Source: Flammeovirgaceae bacterium UBA4659
GTDB taxonomy: Bacteria; Bacteroidota; Bacteroidia; Cytophagales; Cyclobacteriaceae
DNA: 27,876 nt
Assembly: GCA_002405445.1 (NCBI GenBank)
Contig: DHLV01000152.1
Span: 1,708-29,583, forward strand
Direction: 5' to 3'
Positions 1 through 7,778 of the stretch are shown piece by piece. Position 1 is the first letter of the stretch. The number at the start of each line of letters is the position of its first letter. A program made the translations under genes and the position numbers. The notes under the pieces are model-generated. The model saw nothing but the letters and a program-made list of their open reading frames with translations. It did no database searches and was not told where the DNA came from.

Positions 1-2234
1 GATTGCAAGCATCGCCCATACACGAAGTGTTGGTGGAGCAAAGCATTATGGGCTGGAAAGAATACGAGTTGGAGTTGCTGCGCGATGGCAAAGGGAATGT
101 GATTATCATCTGCTCCATCGAAAACTTTGACCCAATGGGCATCCACACGGGTGACTCGATTACAGTTGCACCTGCGATGACTTTGCCCGACACGGTGTAC
201 CAGCACATGCGCGATCTCGCCATCAAAATGATGAATGGCATCGGCAAGTTTGCAGGTGGGTGTAATGTGCAGTTCTCAGTAAACCCTGATAACGACAACG
301 AAATCATTGGTATTGAAATCAACCCGCGTGTTTCTCGCTCTTCTGCGCTCGCATCAAAAGCAACCGGATATCCGATTGCCAAAATCGCGGCTAAGCTTGC
401 CATTGGTTACAATTTGGATGAATTGAAGAATGCCATCACCGGCACCACGACTGCCTACTTCGAGCCTGAGTTGGATTATGTGATAGTAAAAATTCCGCGT
501 TGGAGTTTTGATAAGTTTCACGGTGCCGACCGCAAACTGGGTTTGCAAATGAAATCAGTTGGTGAAGCGCTGGGCATTGGCCGCAATTTTCAAGAAGCCC
601 TGCAAAAAGCTTGTCAGAGTTTGGAAATAAGACGCAATGGTATGGGCGCTGATGGCAAAGAACTGACAAAGCAAGATGATTTGCTGTACAGTCTCGAGCA
701 CCCGAGTTGGAACAGGCTCTTCCATATTTATGATGCGATGAAGCTCGGCATCTCGATGAAGACCATTCAAAACTTGACCAAGATTGACAAATGGTTTTTA
801 GAGCAGATTTGGGATTTAATAGAGTTAGAAAAAGAAATCGAAAAGTATAAGGTCGATACCATTCCCGTATCGCTCATGCGCAAAGCCAAAGAGAAAGGCT
901 ATGCGGATCGACAGCTCGCGCACCTCATGGATTGCCTGGAGAGTGAAGTGCATAAGAAGCGCAGGGAGATGGGCATCAACCGCGTGTACAAATTGGTGGA
1001 TACGTGTGCAGCCGAGTTTGAAGCAAAGACACCTTATTATTATTCAACATTCGATACGGAAAACGAATCAATTGTTACCGGCAAGAAAAAAGTAATTGTG
1101 TTGGGCTCAGGCCCAAATCGCATCGGTCAGGGAATTGAGTTTGACTACTCTTGTGTGCATGGCGTGTTGGCAGCTAAAGAGATGGGCTACGAAACCATCA
1201 TGATCAATTGCAACCCCGAAACGGTTTCTACTGATTTTGATATTGCTGATAAATTGTATTTCGAACCCGTATTCTGGGAACACCTGTGGGATATCATTCA
1301 ACATGAGAAACCTGAAGGTGTAATTGTACAATTGGGTGGACAGACTGCATTGAAGCTGGCCGAGAAGCTTCATAAGTATGGAGTGAAAATTTTAGGAACT
1401 TCATTTGATGCACTTGACTTGGCTGAAGACCGCGGTAGTTTCTCGACATTGTTGAAAGACCTCGGCATTCCTTATCCTGATTTTGGTGTGGCCACCGATG
1501 CAGATGAAGCGTTGGAAGTTTCCAAAACGATTGGCTTCCCGTTACTCGTTCGTCCGTCATACGTGTTGGGTGGGCAGAGCATGAAGATTGTGATCAATGA
1601 AAAAGAACTGGAGCATCACATTCTCGATATTTGGAAACATCTCCCCGAAAACAAAGTATTGCTCGACCATTTTTTGGACGGAGCGATTGAAGCCGAGGCC
1701 GATGCGATTTGCGATGGCGAAGATGTGTACATCATTGGCATTATGCAGCACATTGAGCCGGCTGGGATCCACTCGGGTGATAGTTATGCGGTGTTGCCAC
1801 CTTACAACTTGGGCGACTTTGTGATCAAGCAAATTGAAAATTATACCAAGCGAATTGCGGTAGCATTGAAGACTGTAGGCTTGATCAACATCCAATTTGC
1901 AATTAAGAACGACAAGGTCTACATCATTGAGGCGAACCCACGCGCCAGCCGCACCGTGCCGTTTATTTGTAAAGCCTACGATGAACCGTATGTGAATTAC
2001 GCCACCAAAGTGATGTTGGGTGAAAAGAAAGTTCGTGACTTCAAATTCAACCCAACCAAAAAGGGCTATGCGATTAAAGTACCGGTTTTTTCGTTCAGCA
2101 AGTTCCCTGATGTGAACAAAGAGCTCGGTCCCGAAATGAAGTCAACCGGTGAAGCGATTTACTTTATTGATGATTTGATGGATGATTATTTCATGAACAT
2201 CTATGCAGAACGCAATCTGTATTTGAGCCGCTAA
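1..2234 (+). CDS. carB: Carbamoyl-phosphate synthase large subunit, 5' truncated by window
   Basis: CarB makes carbamoyl phosphate from bicarbonate, glutamine-derived ammonia and two ATP, for pyrimidine and arginine synthesis. The frame is open from the window edge, so the TTG at position 3 is an internal leucine codon. The 743 visible residues align from about residue 200 of E. coli CarB. They include the end of the carboxyphosphate ATP-grasp domain ([31 protein letters not shown]), the oligomerisation region, and the second half, which begins near fragment residue 361 with [17 protein letters not shown]. The second ATP-grasp domain has its own HSGDS and EANPRASRT motifs. The protein stops after [19 protein letters not shown] plus about 20 residues. 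The C-terminal MGS-like domain (about 137 residues in E. coli), which binds UMP, IMP and ornithine, is therefore absent. Full length would be near 940 residues, which I recall as the size of a shorter Bacteroidota form. The clean end on a family-like C-terminus argues against a frameshift. Confidence 0.96.
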   Translation, partial: LQASPIHEVLVEQSIMGWKEYELELLRDGKGNVIIICSIENFDPMGIHTGDSITVAPAMTLPDTVYQHMRDLAIKMMNGIGKFAGGCNVQFSVNPDNDNEIIGIEINPRVSRSSALASKATGYPIAKIAAKLAIGYNLDELKNAITGTTTAYFEPELDYVIVKIPRWSFDKFHGADRKLGLQMKSVGEALGIGRNFQEALQKACQSLEIRRNGMGADGKELTKQDDLLYSLEHPSWNRLFHIYDAMKLGISMKTIQNLTKIDKWFLEQIWDLIELEKEIEKYKVDTIPVSLMRKAKEKGYADRQLAHLMDCLESEVHKKRREMGINRVYKLVDTCAAEFEAKTPYYYSTFDTENESIVTGKKKVIVLGSGPNRIGQGIEFDYSCVHGVLAAKEMGYETIMINCNPETVSTDFDIADKLYFEPVFWEHLWDIIQHEKPEGVIVQLGGQTALKLAEKLHKYGVKILGTSFDALDLAEDRGSFSTLLKDLGIPYPDFGVATDADEALEVSKTIGFPLLVRPSYVLGGQSMKIVINEKELEHHILDIWKHLPENKVLLDHFLDGAIEAEADAICDGEDVYIIGIMQHIEPAGIHSGDSYAVLPPYNLGDFVIKQIENYTKRIAVALKTVGLINIQFAIKNDKVYIIEANPRASRTVPFICKAYDEPYVNYATKVMLGEKKVRDFKFNPTKKGYAIKVPVFSFSKFPDVNKELGPEMKSTGEAIYFIDDLMDDYFMNIYAERNLYLSR

Positions 2235-2412
2235 CGGATGGATGTTGCGCTTAGCGCGCATAGTCGGTTTTCATCAGCCACGCGTTAGCAAGGCGGCTGC
2301 ACTGTTCAAACCACAAATACTTTGCCGGATTTCCCTACGCCTTTGCCCTGTTCCTCTGCCGATTGAAGAAGCAGCGCGCTCACATTTTTAAATCAAGCAT
2401 TAGGGTCATCCA

Positions 2413-2823
2413 TCATTTTGATTGTTCGCGTTTGATGATGAAATCGTGGGCGAGAAATAATATGCCCACGATCACAAAAGGTAAGGTGATCAGAGCGATA
2501 ATGGATAAACTCATCCACCACGATTGATTCATTCGGTAATTCCAATTAAAGATGATAGGCGTAAAAATCAAACCCACCAACAGGAATAGGGTACCACCCC
2601 ATCTCTCATGTTTCCAGCTGTAGACCAACAAACTGACCAGTGCCATGGACGGTATCATGTGCATGATAAACGCACCCAACTGCTGCCACGCAGTTAGCCC
2701 GGGAGCGAAGGCATCAAGCGCAAACACGCTGATCAAAAGGATTGCGGATATGCAAATGACGCGTGGTGACCAAAACAAGACCTTTGAAAGGTTCGATTCC
2801 GGATTTTTGATTGTTGTGTTCAT
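2413..2823 (-). CDS. Small four-helix membrane protein of unknown function
   Basis: I do not recognise this protein with certainty. It has 136 residues when started at ATG 2823 (MNTTIKNPES). The frame stays open for 24 more codons upstream, but that part looks like read-through of spacer. Four hydrophobic segments are visible: around VICISAILLISVFALDAF, the LGAFIMHMIPSMALVSLLVYS stretch, GGTLFLLVGLIFTPIIFNW, and ALITLPFVIVGILFLAHDF. The tail is short and charged (IIKREQSK). A weak purine stretch (AGAAAG) precedes the ATG. The gene lies alone between the carB end and the end of the kinase gene. The pattern suggests an integral inner-membrane protein; nothing visible points to an enzyme. Confidence 0.7.
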   Translation of the reverse strand: MNTTIKNPESNLSKVLFWSPRVICISAILLISVFALDAFAPGLTAWQQLGAFIMHMIPSMALVSLLVYSWKHERWGGTLFLLVGLIFTPIIFNWNYRMNQSWWMSLSIIALITLPFVIVGILFLAHDFIIKREQSK

Positions 2824-2920
2824 ACTTTCTGATGTTTGTGGCAAAGGTGATCGAAACAAGACCCACCATGCGATGATTTTGATCATGTACCGCAAGTAAG
2901 ATAGCTCGTTTCAGGTCACC

Positions 2921-2989
2921 GATTTCGGTGGCGAAATCAGAGTAAACTATTTTTTTTGTGATGAACCCGCACCTCGGCACTTGTGGGTT
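2921..2989. other. Two small stem-loops in spacer upstream of the membrane protein gene
   Basis: GATTTCG (2921-2927) pairs perfectly with CGAAATC (2932-2938). A second, weaker stem pairs AACCCGCA (2964-2971) with TGTGGGTT (2982-2989), including one G-T pair. Runs of eight T (2950-2957) and six T (about 2999-3004) follow them on the plus strand, at a distance. They may be weak terminators or operator-like sites for the divergent spacer. No plus-strand gene would obviously use them. Confidence 0.3.
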
Positions 2990-3057
2990 TTCGCCCGGTT
3001 TTTTCAAAGCACCAGCAGCTCATTTGTTGCACAATCGTTTTCATCTATTGCCGTATT

Positions 3058-3113
3058 GCTTTCACCACTACGGGTTTGATGGTGAAGCAACAAACATATC
3101 TACCATTGTAGAT
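3058..3113. other. Stem-loops just past the histidine kinase stop codon
   Basis: ATCTAC (3098-3103) pairs with GTAGAT (3108-3113), directly against the kinase stop codon at 3114-3116. GCTTTCACCA (3058-3067) pairs with TGGTGAAGC (3080-3088) with one bulged base. They sit where the minus-strand two-component operon should end, but no T tract follows on that strand. They may stabilise the 3' end or act as a factor-dependent terminator. Confidence 0.3.
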
Positions 3114-4484
3114 TTACTTCAAATCTTCAGATGATGCGTTTTTTTCATTAATAGACCCAAGTGTATCAATGGGCCATGCTATGCTTACGAAAAAGTGATC
3201 TTTGTTTTGGTGGAGTGACATCGAAGCACCATGCATGTTGATGATTTGGTTGCATATCCACAAGCCCATGCCCAACCCGGTTTTCAAACTGGTAGAAGGC
3301 TTGAACTCGCTGGTCAGCGCATCGATGTGTGCAACAGGCTCTGATATTGGGTTTTGAACCACAAAATGCACTGTAGAATCATACTGGCTCAAAGAGATGA
3401 ATATGGTGGATTGGATGGGTGCATATCGAAGTGCATTCTCTACCAAATTGGTAAAAACTGTTTCAATCTTATCACGGTCAAATTCAAACTGAGGAATATA
3501 TTCCTCAATCTGAATTTGAAGGTAGGATTGCTTTTCGCTGGCCAGGTATTTCAGTTTTTTTATAGCTGCATACAATGGTTCATCAAGCCGCTCGGTCGAT
3601 TTTCGTACAGTCATTGTTTCGCTTTTCAGTTGGCTTATCAGCAGAAAATCTTCTATCAGTCGGCTTAGCCGTTGCACCTCTGTCAGTTGGTTTTCCAGTA
3701 TTTGATGCACGCCTTCCTGATGTGACTGTTCCAGTGCAATCGTTATTTCCGTTTGCATAATGGCCAGCGGTGTTTTCAACTCGTGTGTTGCAGAGGCAAA
3801 AAAATTGATTTGATTTTTAATGGCCGATTCAATGCGGCCAATCATCCCGTTGAGTGTTTCGGCCAGTAACCTACTCTCGTCATTGCTGTGCGGCACGGGC
3901 ACCCGGCTGATACTCTTACTGGCTTGTATGTGTTCTGCTGCGGAAATGATTTTTGTGATGGGCCTTACCACAAAGCTACTCGCCAGAAATACAAGGACGG
4001 CAGCCAGACCCACAGCCCCCGAATTTGCCCATATTAGGTACGTGCGCAGTTGTTTCTGTTGTTGCTGCAAGTTGGCATTGCTGCGAGCCATGGTGGCAAT
4101 TAATACAGAACTACCCACCGGTTGCCGCGCGGTTACAATTGTTAATGTATCATTCTGAATCCAATTGAAATGCCCGGCAGCAGGTGGCAACGTTGGGAAA
4201 GCCGGAGATTGAAAGATGACTTCATACAAGTCATCTTTTTCCATTGCCAAAAGCACAGAATATCCTACGGGTGGTAATGGTACCAACAACGGATCAAGTT
4301 GAGTTTTTGCAAGCAGTTTATCAGTTTCTGAGGTGAGCTCCGCGGTATCGGCATTTCGCAAAATTTTTTGCAGATGAGCGTAGATGACAAAATTTGTTGG
4401 AATAATGACAATGACAAATGCTGCAAAAAAAATCAATACCGATTTTGCCCTGATACTTCTATGAAATGGAAAAGGCTTCTTCAA
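3114..4484 (-). CDS. Membrane sensor histidine kinase with unusual ATP lid
   Basis: This 456-residue kinase is the sensor partner of the regulator just upstream. A short tail leads into a first membrane helix (about 15-36), an extracytoplasmic domain (about 37-147), a second helix (about 150-173) and a HAMP linker (about 174-222). The H-box follows, with phospho-accepting His234 in ATHELKTPL. The catalytic domain has an N-box (NLVENALRYAP, 346-356) and a G2 box (GLGMGL, 403-408). Where the G1 box DxGxG is expected, the sequence reads VVQNPISEP, so the usual adenine-contacting Asp is absent. The start must be TTG at 4482-4484: the preceding codon is the regulator's TAG in the same frame, and no ATG occurs before the first helix. 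The signal it senses is not evident. The exported first gene of the operon suggests an envelope stimulus. Confidence 0.93.
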   Translation of the reverse strand: MKKPFPFHRSIRAKSVLIFFAAFVIVIIPTNFVIYAHLQKILRNADTAELTSETDKLLAKTQLDPLLVPLPPVGYSVLLAMEKDDLYEVIFQSPAFPTLPPAAGHFNWIQNDTLTIVTARQPVGSSVLIATMARSNANLQQQQKQLRTYLIWANSGAVGLAAVLVFLASSFVVRPITKIISAAEHIQASKSISRVPVPHSNDESRLLAETLNGMIGRIESAIKNQINFFASATHELKTPLAIMQTEITIALEQSHQEGVHQILENQLTEVQRLSRLIEDFLLISQLKSETMTVRKSTERLDEPLYAAIKKLKYLASEKQSYLQIQIEEYIPQFEFDRDKIETVFTNLVENALRYAPIQSTIFISLSQYDSTVHFVVQNPISEPVAHIDALTSEFKPSTSLKTGLGMGLWICNQIINMHGASMSLHQNKDHFFVSIAWPIDTLGSINEKNASSEDLK

Positions 4485-5156
4485 CTACTGTTTCTGTAAA
4501 TCGCCCTCAATATAATATCCGATTCCTACTTTGGTATGAATGATATCATCGCGCAATTTTTTTCGTAACTGCGATAAATGCACTTCAATGACGTTACTGC
4601 CCATATCAAAATTTACTTCCCAGATTTTTTCAGAGATTTCTGTTTTAGTCAGAACACGGTTACAGTTTGTAACCAACAGTTCCAGTAAAGCAAACTCACG
4701 TTTGGTGAGTTCAACGCTTTGACCATCTACCGAAACCTTTCTTGTCAGTAAGTCCAACTCTAAACCCTGCACTTTGTATTTGGTAAATGATCGAGGGTCT
4801 CCTTTGCGGGTAACAGCCCGTACTCGCGCCAGAAATTCACCAAAGTCGAATGGCTTTTTGATATAGTCCATAGCGCCTGCATCAAGACCTTTGATGACAT
4901 GTTCGCTGTTACTGAGCGCGCTGATGATGATCACCGGGGTTTTGATGCTGAACTGGCGAAGATTGTGGAGCACATCGAAACCGCTTTGGCCTGGCAGCAT
5001 GATATCTAAGACAATGAGATCATAATGGCAGGTGGCAGCCCACTCCATCCCTTCACTGCCATGGAGGCATGAATCTACGATATAACCGTTTTGTTCAAGC
5101 CCATTTTTGATGAACATGTTCAGCCGTTGCTCGTCTTCAATCAATAGGATTTTCAT
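4485..5156 (-). CDS. OmpR/PhoB-family response regulator
   Basis: This 223-residue protein has a receiver domain (about 1-118) and a winged-helix DNA-binding domain (about 125-220). The receiver shows the acidic pair D8/E9 (LLIEDEQ), phospho-acceptor D51 (LIVLDIMLPG), S79 in the switch strand and K101 (YIKKPF). The C-terminal half has the OmpR signatures LTKREFALLELL and VIEVHLSQLRKKL. It starts at ATG 5154-5156, 10 bases after the stop of the exported repeat protein. It ends in TAG directly touching the TTG start of the kinase, so regulator and kinase should be made from one mRNA and are probably translationally coupled. Target promoters cannot be read from this window; its own operon is a natural candidate. 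Confidence 0.95.
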   Translation of the reverse strand: MKILLIEDEQRLNMFIKNGLEQNGYIVDSCLHGSEGMEWAATCHYDLIVLDIMLPGQSGFDVLHNLRQFSIKTPVIIISALSNSEHVIKGLDAGAMDYIKKPFDFGEFLARVRAVTRKGDPRSFTKYKVQGLELDLLTRKVSVDGQSVELTKREFALLELLVTNCNRVLTKTEISEKIWEVNFDMGSNVIEVHLSQLRKKLRDDIIHTKVGIGYYIEGDLQKQ

Positions 5157-5166
5157 CGGGTGCCCG

Positions 5167-6354
5167 CTAATTTACCAAATATGTTTTTTCCTCAACGGTG
5201 ATTTTTCGTGGCACCACAATTTCGTAATTCTTACTGTATACTTCGCCCTTTTTCTTTATTCGCTGGTCACCTTCTATCATTACCCACTTACCTTTACTCA
5301 GTATTTCGCGCAGTTGGTCAACCATTGATGCCGTTGTTTCTACAAAATATTTTTTATCGATGATTAAGCCAATCATTCTTCCTTTCTCTGATTTCAGAAC
5401 CTGATTGATCCTGCCAGATGCAACAACAGGAATGTGTTGATGCTCGCCATCTGCACCGCCATAGAACAAAGTTCCAATCTTCACCGTATCACTTCCCGCA
5501 ATGATTGCATGCAATGATGTAGGTTCTAATTTTACTTCCCTGTCGAGTGCATCATAGTAAATGGTGATTTGTTCATTTCTTCGGGCGATCGAATGGATGA
5601 TCTCTGCATACTCAGATGGGAACGCCAACGACATTAATCCTGCTTCAGTTTCAACACGCATACCGATGCAGGCAAAGTTTTGTTTGAACAGGAATGATAC
5701 AATCATGCCTTTTGCTTTCAGTAATTCGATAAAGCTGTGCGTTCCCCTGATCTCCGGGTGGGGGTAGCACATGCCGCTCTCAAAATGATAGGCGCCACCC
5801 ATGAATGAAACCAACTGCCCTTCTTCCAAGTGCTTCATTCGGTCGCGCATCGCTGAGGGCATCAAAAAATAAGCTGCCTGGTCGCGGTCAAATCGCAACG
5901 CAACTTTGTATCTACCTGCCCAATACATTTTTTCAATTTTCTTGTCGAGATATACAGAGTAAGTTTTTCGGTAAAACGCATGGGTGCCTGGTGATTTATC
6001 ATCCATGCTTTTCCACTTGCCATCCAGCCAAACATCAGTAACGGTCTCCGGAAAAAAGTAATCGATTGTTGGGTGGAGTGTGGGTTTGTCTCTGCCCGTT
6101 CGATGCACCCTTGCCCGTACACGCAGCGATTGGCCTACTTTTAATACCTGTTGCAGCTCTTGACAGTATTTGGCAGGAAACGCAAAGTACTCTGTTGCTT
6201 CACCCACGTTGAGCCTGATTTTATTGAGCACATAGCCAATACCCACTTCGAAACCCTGAAAAGTGCCTTCAAATTCCTGAATGGCCGCTCGTTGTTGCGC
6301 AGCAGCAACAAACGAAAGGCTTACCAATAACAATGTGATCTTGGTGGTTTTCAT
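5167..6354 (-). CDS. Exported protein with four OB-like repeats, first gene of two-component operon
   Basis: I do not recognise the family. The 395-residue product begins with a clear Sec signal peptide (MKTTKITLLLVSLSFVAAA, cut likely before QQ) and has no lipobox or further membrane helix, so it should be periplasmic or secreted. The mature part looks like four divergent repeats at about 28-83, 129-187, 213-268 and 312-365. Each shows a beta-rich start, then an alternating hydrophobic strand, then a pattern like FP..Y...L...L..GQ.V.V (FAFPAKYCQEL, FLMPSAMRDRM, LAFPSEYAEII, VETTASMVDQL). This resembles repeated small beta-barrel (OB-like) units; that is my inference. It is promoter-proximal and 10 bases ahead of the response regulator, which fits an accessory sensor or a regulated envelope factor. 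Confidence 0.85.
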   Translation of the reverse strand: MKTTKITLLLVSLSFVAAAQQRAAIQEFEGTFQGFEVGIGYVLNKIRLNVGEATEYFAFPAKYCQELQQVLKVGQSLRVRARVHRTGRDKPTLHPTIDYFFPETVTDVWLDGKWKSMDDKSPGTHAFYRKTYSVYLDKKIEKMYWAGRYKVALRFDRDQAAYFLMPSAMRDRMKHLEEGQLVSFMGGAYHFESGMCYPHPEIRGTHSFIELLKAKGMIVSFLFKQNFACIGMRVETEAGLMSLAFPSEYAEIIHSIARRNEQITIYYDALDREVKLEPTSLHAIIAGSDTVKIGTLFYGGADGEHQHIPVVASGRINQVLKSEKGRMIGLIIDKKYFVETTASMVDQLREILSKGKWVMIEGDQRIKKKGEVYSKNYEIVVPRKITVEEKTYLVN

Positions 6355-6472
6355 AGCAATTGCCTGTATTTTTTGGGAAAAGTAGTGTCTGCGCTAAATT
6401 TCCAGTGAAGCCCGGATTAATATTTCTTCAGAAGGGAGTAATCTGCTTCCGTCTGTTTGCGTTTCAAACCTG

Positions 6473-6480
6473 TATCTTTG
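6473..6480 (+). promoter_or_regulatory. Candidate -7 box for DUF4834 gene
   Basis: TATCTTTG matches the Bacteroidota -7 consensus TAnnTTTG exactly and lies 21 bases before the ATG at 6502. A TTTG occurs upstream, but only 13 bases away, so the -33 element is not convincing. Confidence 0.4.
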
Positions 6481-6501
6481 CATTGGTTTAGATGTTTGAA
6501 T

Positions 6502-6717
6502 ATGCTAAAGTTCTTGATCGTACTGGGGTTGATTACGTATCTGGTGTACAAAATTGGTGGTATGTTTTATCGGGCGGGCGCTGCATCGCAGCAGTTCAGA
6601 AGCCAACAGCAGCGCAAGTCTGAAGGCAGTATGAACGTGGATGGCGCAGCCGCCAAGAGCAAGCGTAACGGAACCATCAAAGGTGGCGACTACGTTGACT
6701 TTGAAGAAGTGAAATAG
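6502..6717 (+). CDS. DUF4834 family membrane-anchored small protein
   Basis: This is a 71-residue protein with one N-terminal membrane helix (MLKFLIVLGLITYLVYKIGG), a polar Q/S/R-rich middle and the C-terminal signature GGDYVDFEEVK. That layout is what I know as DUF4834, a small Bacteroidota family of unknown function. The open frame extends 15 codons upstream, but ATG 6502 is preferred. It begins right at the hydrophobic segment, and a -7-like box (6473-6480) would leave only a short leader. The upstream neighbour is divergent (the operon starting at 6354). Downstream, a long inverted repeat begins two bases after the stop and separates this gene from dapF. Confidence 0.85.
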   Translation: MLKFLIVLGLITYLVYKIGGMFYRAGAASQQFRSQQQRKSEGSMNVDGAAAKSKRNGTIKGGDYVDFEEVK

Positions 6718-6718
6718 T

Positions 6719-6838
6719 TACTGGTTGCCAGATGCTGAATACTAGTTGCTGGCCTTGAGAAGCGAGCCTTTCATGTCGGTAATCCAGTATCCAGCATCGA
6801 AAATCCAGCATCCGGTATCCAGAATCCAACAACCAGTA
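6719..6838. repeat. Long imperfect inverted repeat with CCAG-type subrepeats before dapF
   Basis: TACTGGTTG (6719-6727) is the exact complement of CAACCAGTA (6830-6838). Inside it, 6731-6752 matches the reverse complement of 6805-6826 at 17 of 22 positions. Arms of about 34 bases enclose a 52-base loop that carries one more copy of the unit (ATCCAGTATCCAGCATC, from 6782). The right side is thus a run of degenerate ATCCAGNATC units. The element fills the spacer between the DUF4834 stop (6717) and the dapF ATG (6842). It could be a dispersed REP-like element, a terminator/attenuator or an mRNA stabiliser. It encodes W-I-L-D-rich nonsense on the minus strand. Confidence 0.75.
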
Positions 6839-6841
6839 TCC

Positions 6842-7612
6842 ATGAAAATCCCCTTCCAAAAATACCAGGCCACGGGCAACGATTTTGTGATCATCGACAA
6901 TCGCAGCGTTGATTTTTCTTTTTCGGTGGAGCAAATCGTAAAAATCTGCGACCGAAAATTCGGAATAGGTGCGGATGGTTTGATGCTGATAGAAAAACAC
7001 CCCACACTGGATTTTAATTTGGTGTACTTCAATCGCGATGGCTCACCCAGCTTGTGTGGCAACGGAAGTCGTGCCGCAGTCAAGATGGCTTCATCATTAG
7101 GCATGTTTCAACAACATACGAAATTCAACGCCTATGATGGCGAACACGAAGCAGACCTGCTCCCCAACGGCAACGTGCGGCTGAAAATGAGGGATGTAAA
7201 GGAAGTCAAAAGAGACAATGGCTCCGTTTTCATCAACACCGGTTCTCCGCACGCTGTTCAGTTTGTAAGCGCAGCGAAAAACACAGATGTGTTCAACTTA
7301 GGCCGCACCATCCGCTACAGCGATAAATACAAACCGGCTGGCGCCAATGTCAATTTTGTTGAGTTGCAACCTGATGGCATTTTGGTGCGCACCTACGAGC
7401 GTGGCGTGGAAGATGAAACCCTATCGTGTGGCACAGGCGTAACCGCTTCTGCCTTAGCGGCTTCTTTCAAGGGCTATTGTTCACCCGTCAAGATTCAAAC
7501 ACCGGGGGGCGAGCTTTCAGTCGAATTTAAAATCGGCCAACAAGTCGCGTTTCACGATGTTTTTCTCATTGGCCCTGCCAAAAAGGTATTTGAGGGCCTG
7601 TTGGAACTATAA
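6842..7612 (+). CDS. dapF: Diaminopimelate epimerase
   Basis: DapF converts LL- to meso-diaminopimelate in the cytoplasm, feeding lysine and peptidoglycan synthesis. The product has 256 residues from ATG 6842 (MKIPFQKYQATGNDF). The frame is open 32 codons further upstream, but those codons translate the inverted repeat and are rejected. The catalytic cysteine pair is clear: C72 in SLCGNGSRA and C196 in LSCGTGVTA. The substrate-binding segment FNRDGSP, the NTGSPHAV stretch and YERGVEDET are also present. It is slightly shorter than the E. coli enzyme (274) but both lobes are complete. The start codon is three bases past the end of the inverted repeat, so the repeat could affect ribosome access. 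secA follows after 166 bases. Confidence 0.96.
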   Translation: MKIPFQKYQATGNDFVIIDNRSVDFSFSVEQIVKICDRKFGIGADGLMLIEKHPTLDFNLVYFNRDGSPSLCGNGSRAAVKMASSLGMFQQHTKFNAYDGEHEADLLPNGNVRLKMRDVKEVKRDNGSVFINTGSPHAVQFVSAAKNTDVFNLGRTIRYSDKYKPAGANVNFVELQPDGILVRTYERGVEDETLSCGTGVTASALAASFKGYCSPVKIQTPGGELSVEFKIGQQVAFHDVFLIGPAKKVFEGLLEL

Positions 7613-7638
7613 TTGTACACTGAAATCCTTCAAAACCT

Positions 7639-7670
7639 GGCAATGAGAATCACCGCATCGGGTAATTGCC
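7639..7670 (+). terminator. Weak stem-loop after dapF
   Basis: GGCAAT (7639-7644) pairs with ATTGCC (7665-7670), with an inner ACC/GGT pairing, and ATTTTAC follows. The position after the dapF stop fits a terminator, but the stem is short and the T run poor. Confidence 0.25.
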
Positions 7671-7712
7671 ATTTTACGGTAAGGGGGTGATTTTTCGTTC
7701 GTCAAATTGGAT

Positions 7713-7720
7713 TAACTTTC
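7713..7720 (+). promoter_or_regulatory. Candidate -7 box for secA
   Basis: TAACTTTC matches TAnnTTTG in seven of eight positions and lies 58 bases before the secA ATG (7779). No clear -33 element is seen at the usual distance, so this is tentative. Confidence 0.28.
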
Positions 7721-7778
7721 GCACTTTTTCGGCCTGTGTTTCAGCAATGGATGATTGGCCGGTTACTATTGACTGCTT

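Noticed and set aside
2714..3007. 97-codon minus frame, MKKPGENPQ...
   Set aside because: It overlaps the membrane protein gene in another frame, runs through hairpin spacer and has no domain pattern.
6746..6841. 32-codon N-terminal extension of dapF
   Set aside because: It translates the repeat; ATG 6842 begins the conserved N-terminus.
6782..6841. Possible CRISPR-like repeat run
   Set aside because: Units are about 10 bases, degenerate and without spacers; no cas genes.
6742..7104. Minus-strand frames rich in W-I-L-D-T-G
   Set aside because: These are translations of the inverted repeat and the shadow of dapF.
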